Part shown: positions 5,227-5,416 of the stretch, one piece after another
Layout: every line of letters begins with the position of its first letter
Numbering within the stretch: the stretch's first letter is position 1
Assembly: GCA_948435975.1 (NCBI GenBank)
Contig: CAOJHG010000178.1
Coordinates: 1-5,416, forward strand
Direction of reading: 5' to 3'
Source: an uncultured Oscillibacter sp.
GTDB lineage: Bacteria; Bacillota; Clostridia; Oscillospirales; Oscillospiraceae
DNA: 5,416 nt
Notes under the pieces: model-generated
What the model saw: the letters and a program-made list of their open reading frames with translations, nothing else
Told to the model about the DNA's origin: nothing
Databases searched by the model: none
Position numbers and translations under genes: made by a program

Positions 5227-5416
5227 ATGGGGCCGCTAGTCACCGTGCAGCTTCTGGCCTTTCTTCAGTCCGTCCTGCTGGGCCTGTCCGCTGGGTTGCT
5301 GTACGATTTGCTGCGCCCCTTCCGCCTCCGCTCTCCCCGCTTCACCAACTGGCTGGACCTGGCGTACTGCCTCTTTGTGGGCGGGGCGGCCTTCCTCTTC
5401 CTGACGGGAGGAAGCG
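5227..5416 (+). CDS. yabQ: Spore cortex protein YabQ, N-terminal fragment
   Basis: The first 63 codons are present and the frame is open at the right edge. The fragment opens with a membrane segment at about 4-24, followed by the family signature G-L-L-Y-D-L-L-R-P-F-R at 23-33 and a basic loop (R28-R38). A second membrane segment follows at about 43-60, starting from W-L-D-L-x-Y-C. This is the usual N-terminus of YabQ, a multi-pass membrane protein that in B. subtilis is made in the mother cell, sits around the forespore and is needed for cortex formation. The ATG at 5227 lies one base after the yabP stop and lacks a strong ribosome binding site (only GGCGG further upstream, in the yabP end), so translation probably depends on coupling with yabP. 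A divIC-like septum gene commonly follows yabQ, but lies outside the window. Confidence 0.9.
   Translation, partial: MGPLVTVQLLAFLQSVLLGLSAGLLYDLLRPFRLRSPRFTNWLDLAYCLFVGGAAFLFLTGGS

Overview
The window is GC-rich and has an unbroken set of genes on the + strand. It reads as a chromosomal core region of an endospore-forming Firmicute of class Clostridia. The GC content, protein style and presence of hup between mazG and rqcP suggest Oscillospiraceae or a relative, but that placement is inference. The main evidence is the order MATE/MOP flippase - mazG - hup - S4 protein (rqcP/yabO) - yabP - yabQ. This matches the Bacillus subtilis yabM-yabN-yabO-yabP-yabQ neighbourhood, with HU inserted and no tetrapyrrole-methylase domain on MazG.

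Layout: (1) 1-284 is the C-terminal end of a uridine-kinase-family nucleoside kinase. (2) 384-1609 is a two-gene unit joined by a TAATG stop/start overlap: a small uncharacterised zinc-ribbon protein and a trimeric-type purine nucleoside phosphorylase. (3) 1610-1747 is a spacer holding a good match to a sigma-E promoter, followed by a 542-residue SpoVB/YabM-type lipid flippase (1748-3376). (4) 3377-3443 is a short, very AT-rich island, then stand-alone mazG (3444-4262). (5) 4337-4882 holds hup and the GTG-started rqcP. (6) 4883-4946 is a second spacer with a sigma-E-like promoter, followed by yabP (4947-5225) and the first 63 codons of yabQ (from 5227), which runs off the window.

The genes fall into three themes. 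The kinase and phosphorylase act in nucleoside salvage. MazG, HU and RqcP are housekeeping functions: clearing noncanonical NTPs, chromosome compaction, and rescue of stalled large ribosomal subunits by C-terminal tailing. The flippase, YabP and YabQ belong to mother-cell spore-envelope and cortex formation, and the two sigma-E-like promoters sit directly before exactly these genes. I found no mobile element, CRISPR array, tRNA, rRNA or convincing intrinsic terminator, and no evidence of an undescribed system. The items worth a second look are regulatory: the candidate sporulation promoters, the palindrome on the yabP promoter, and the uncharacterised zinc-ribbon partner of the phosphorylase.
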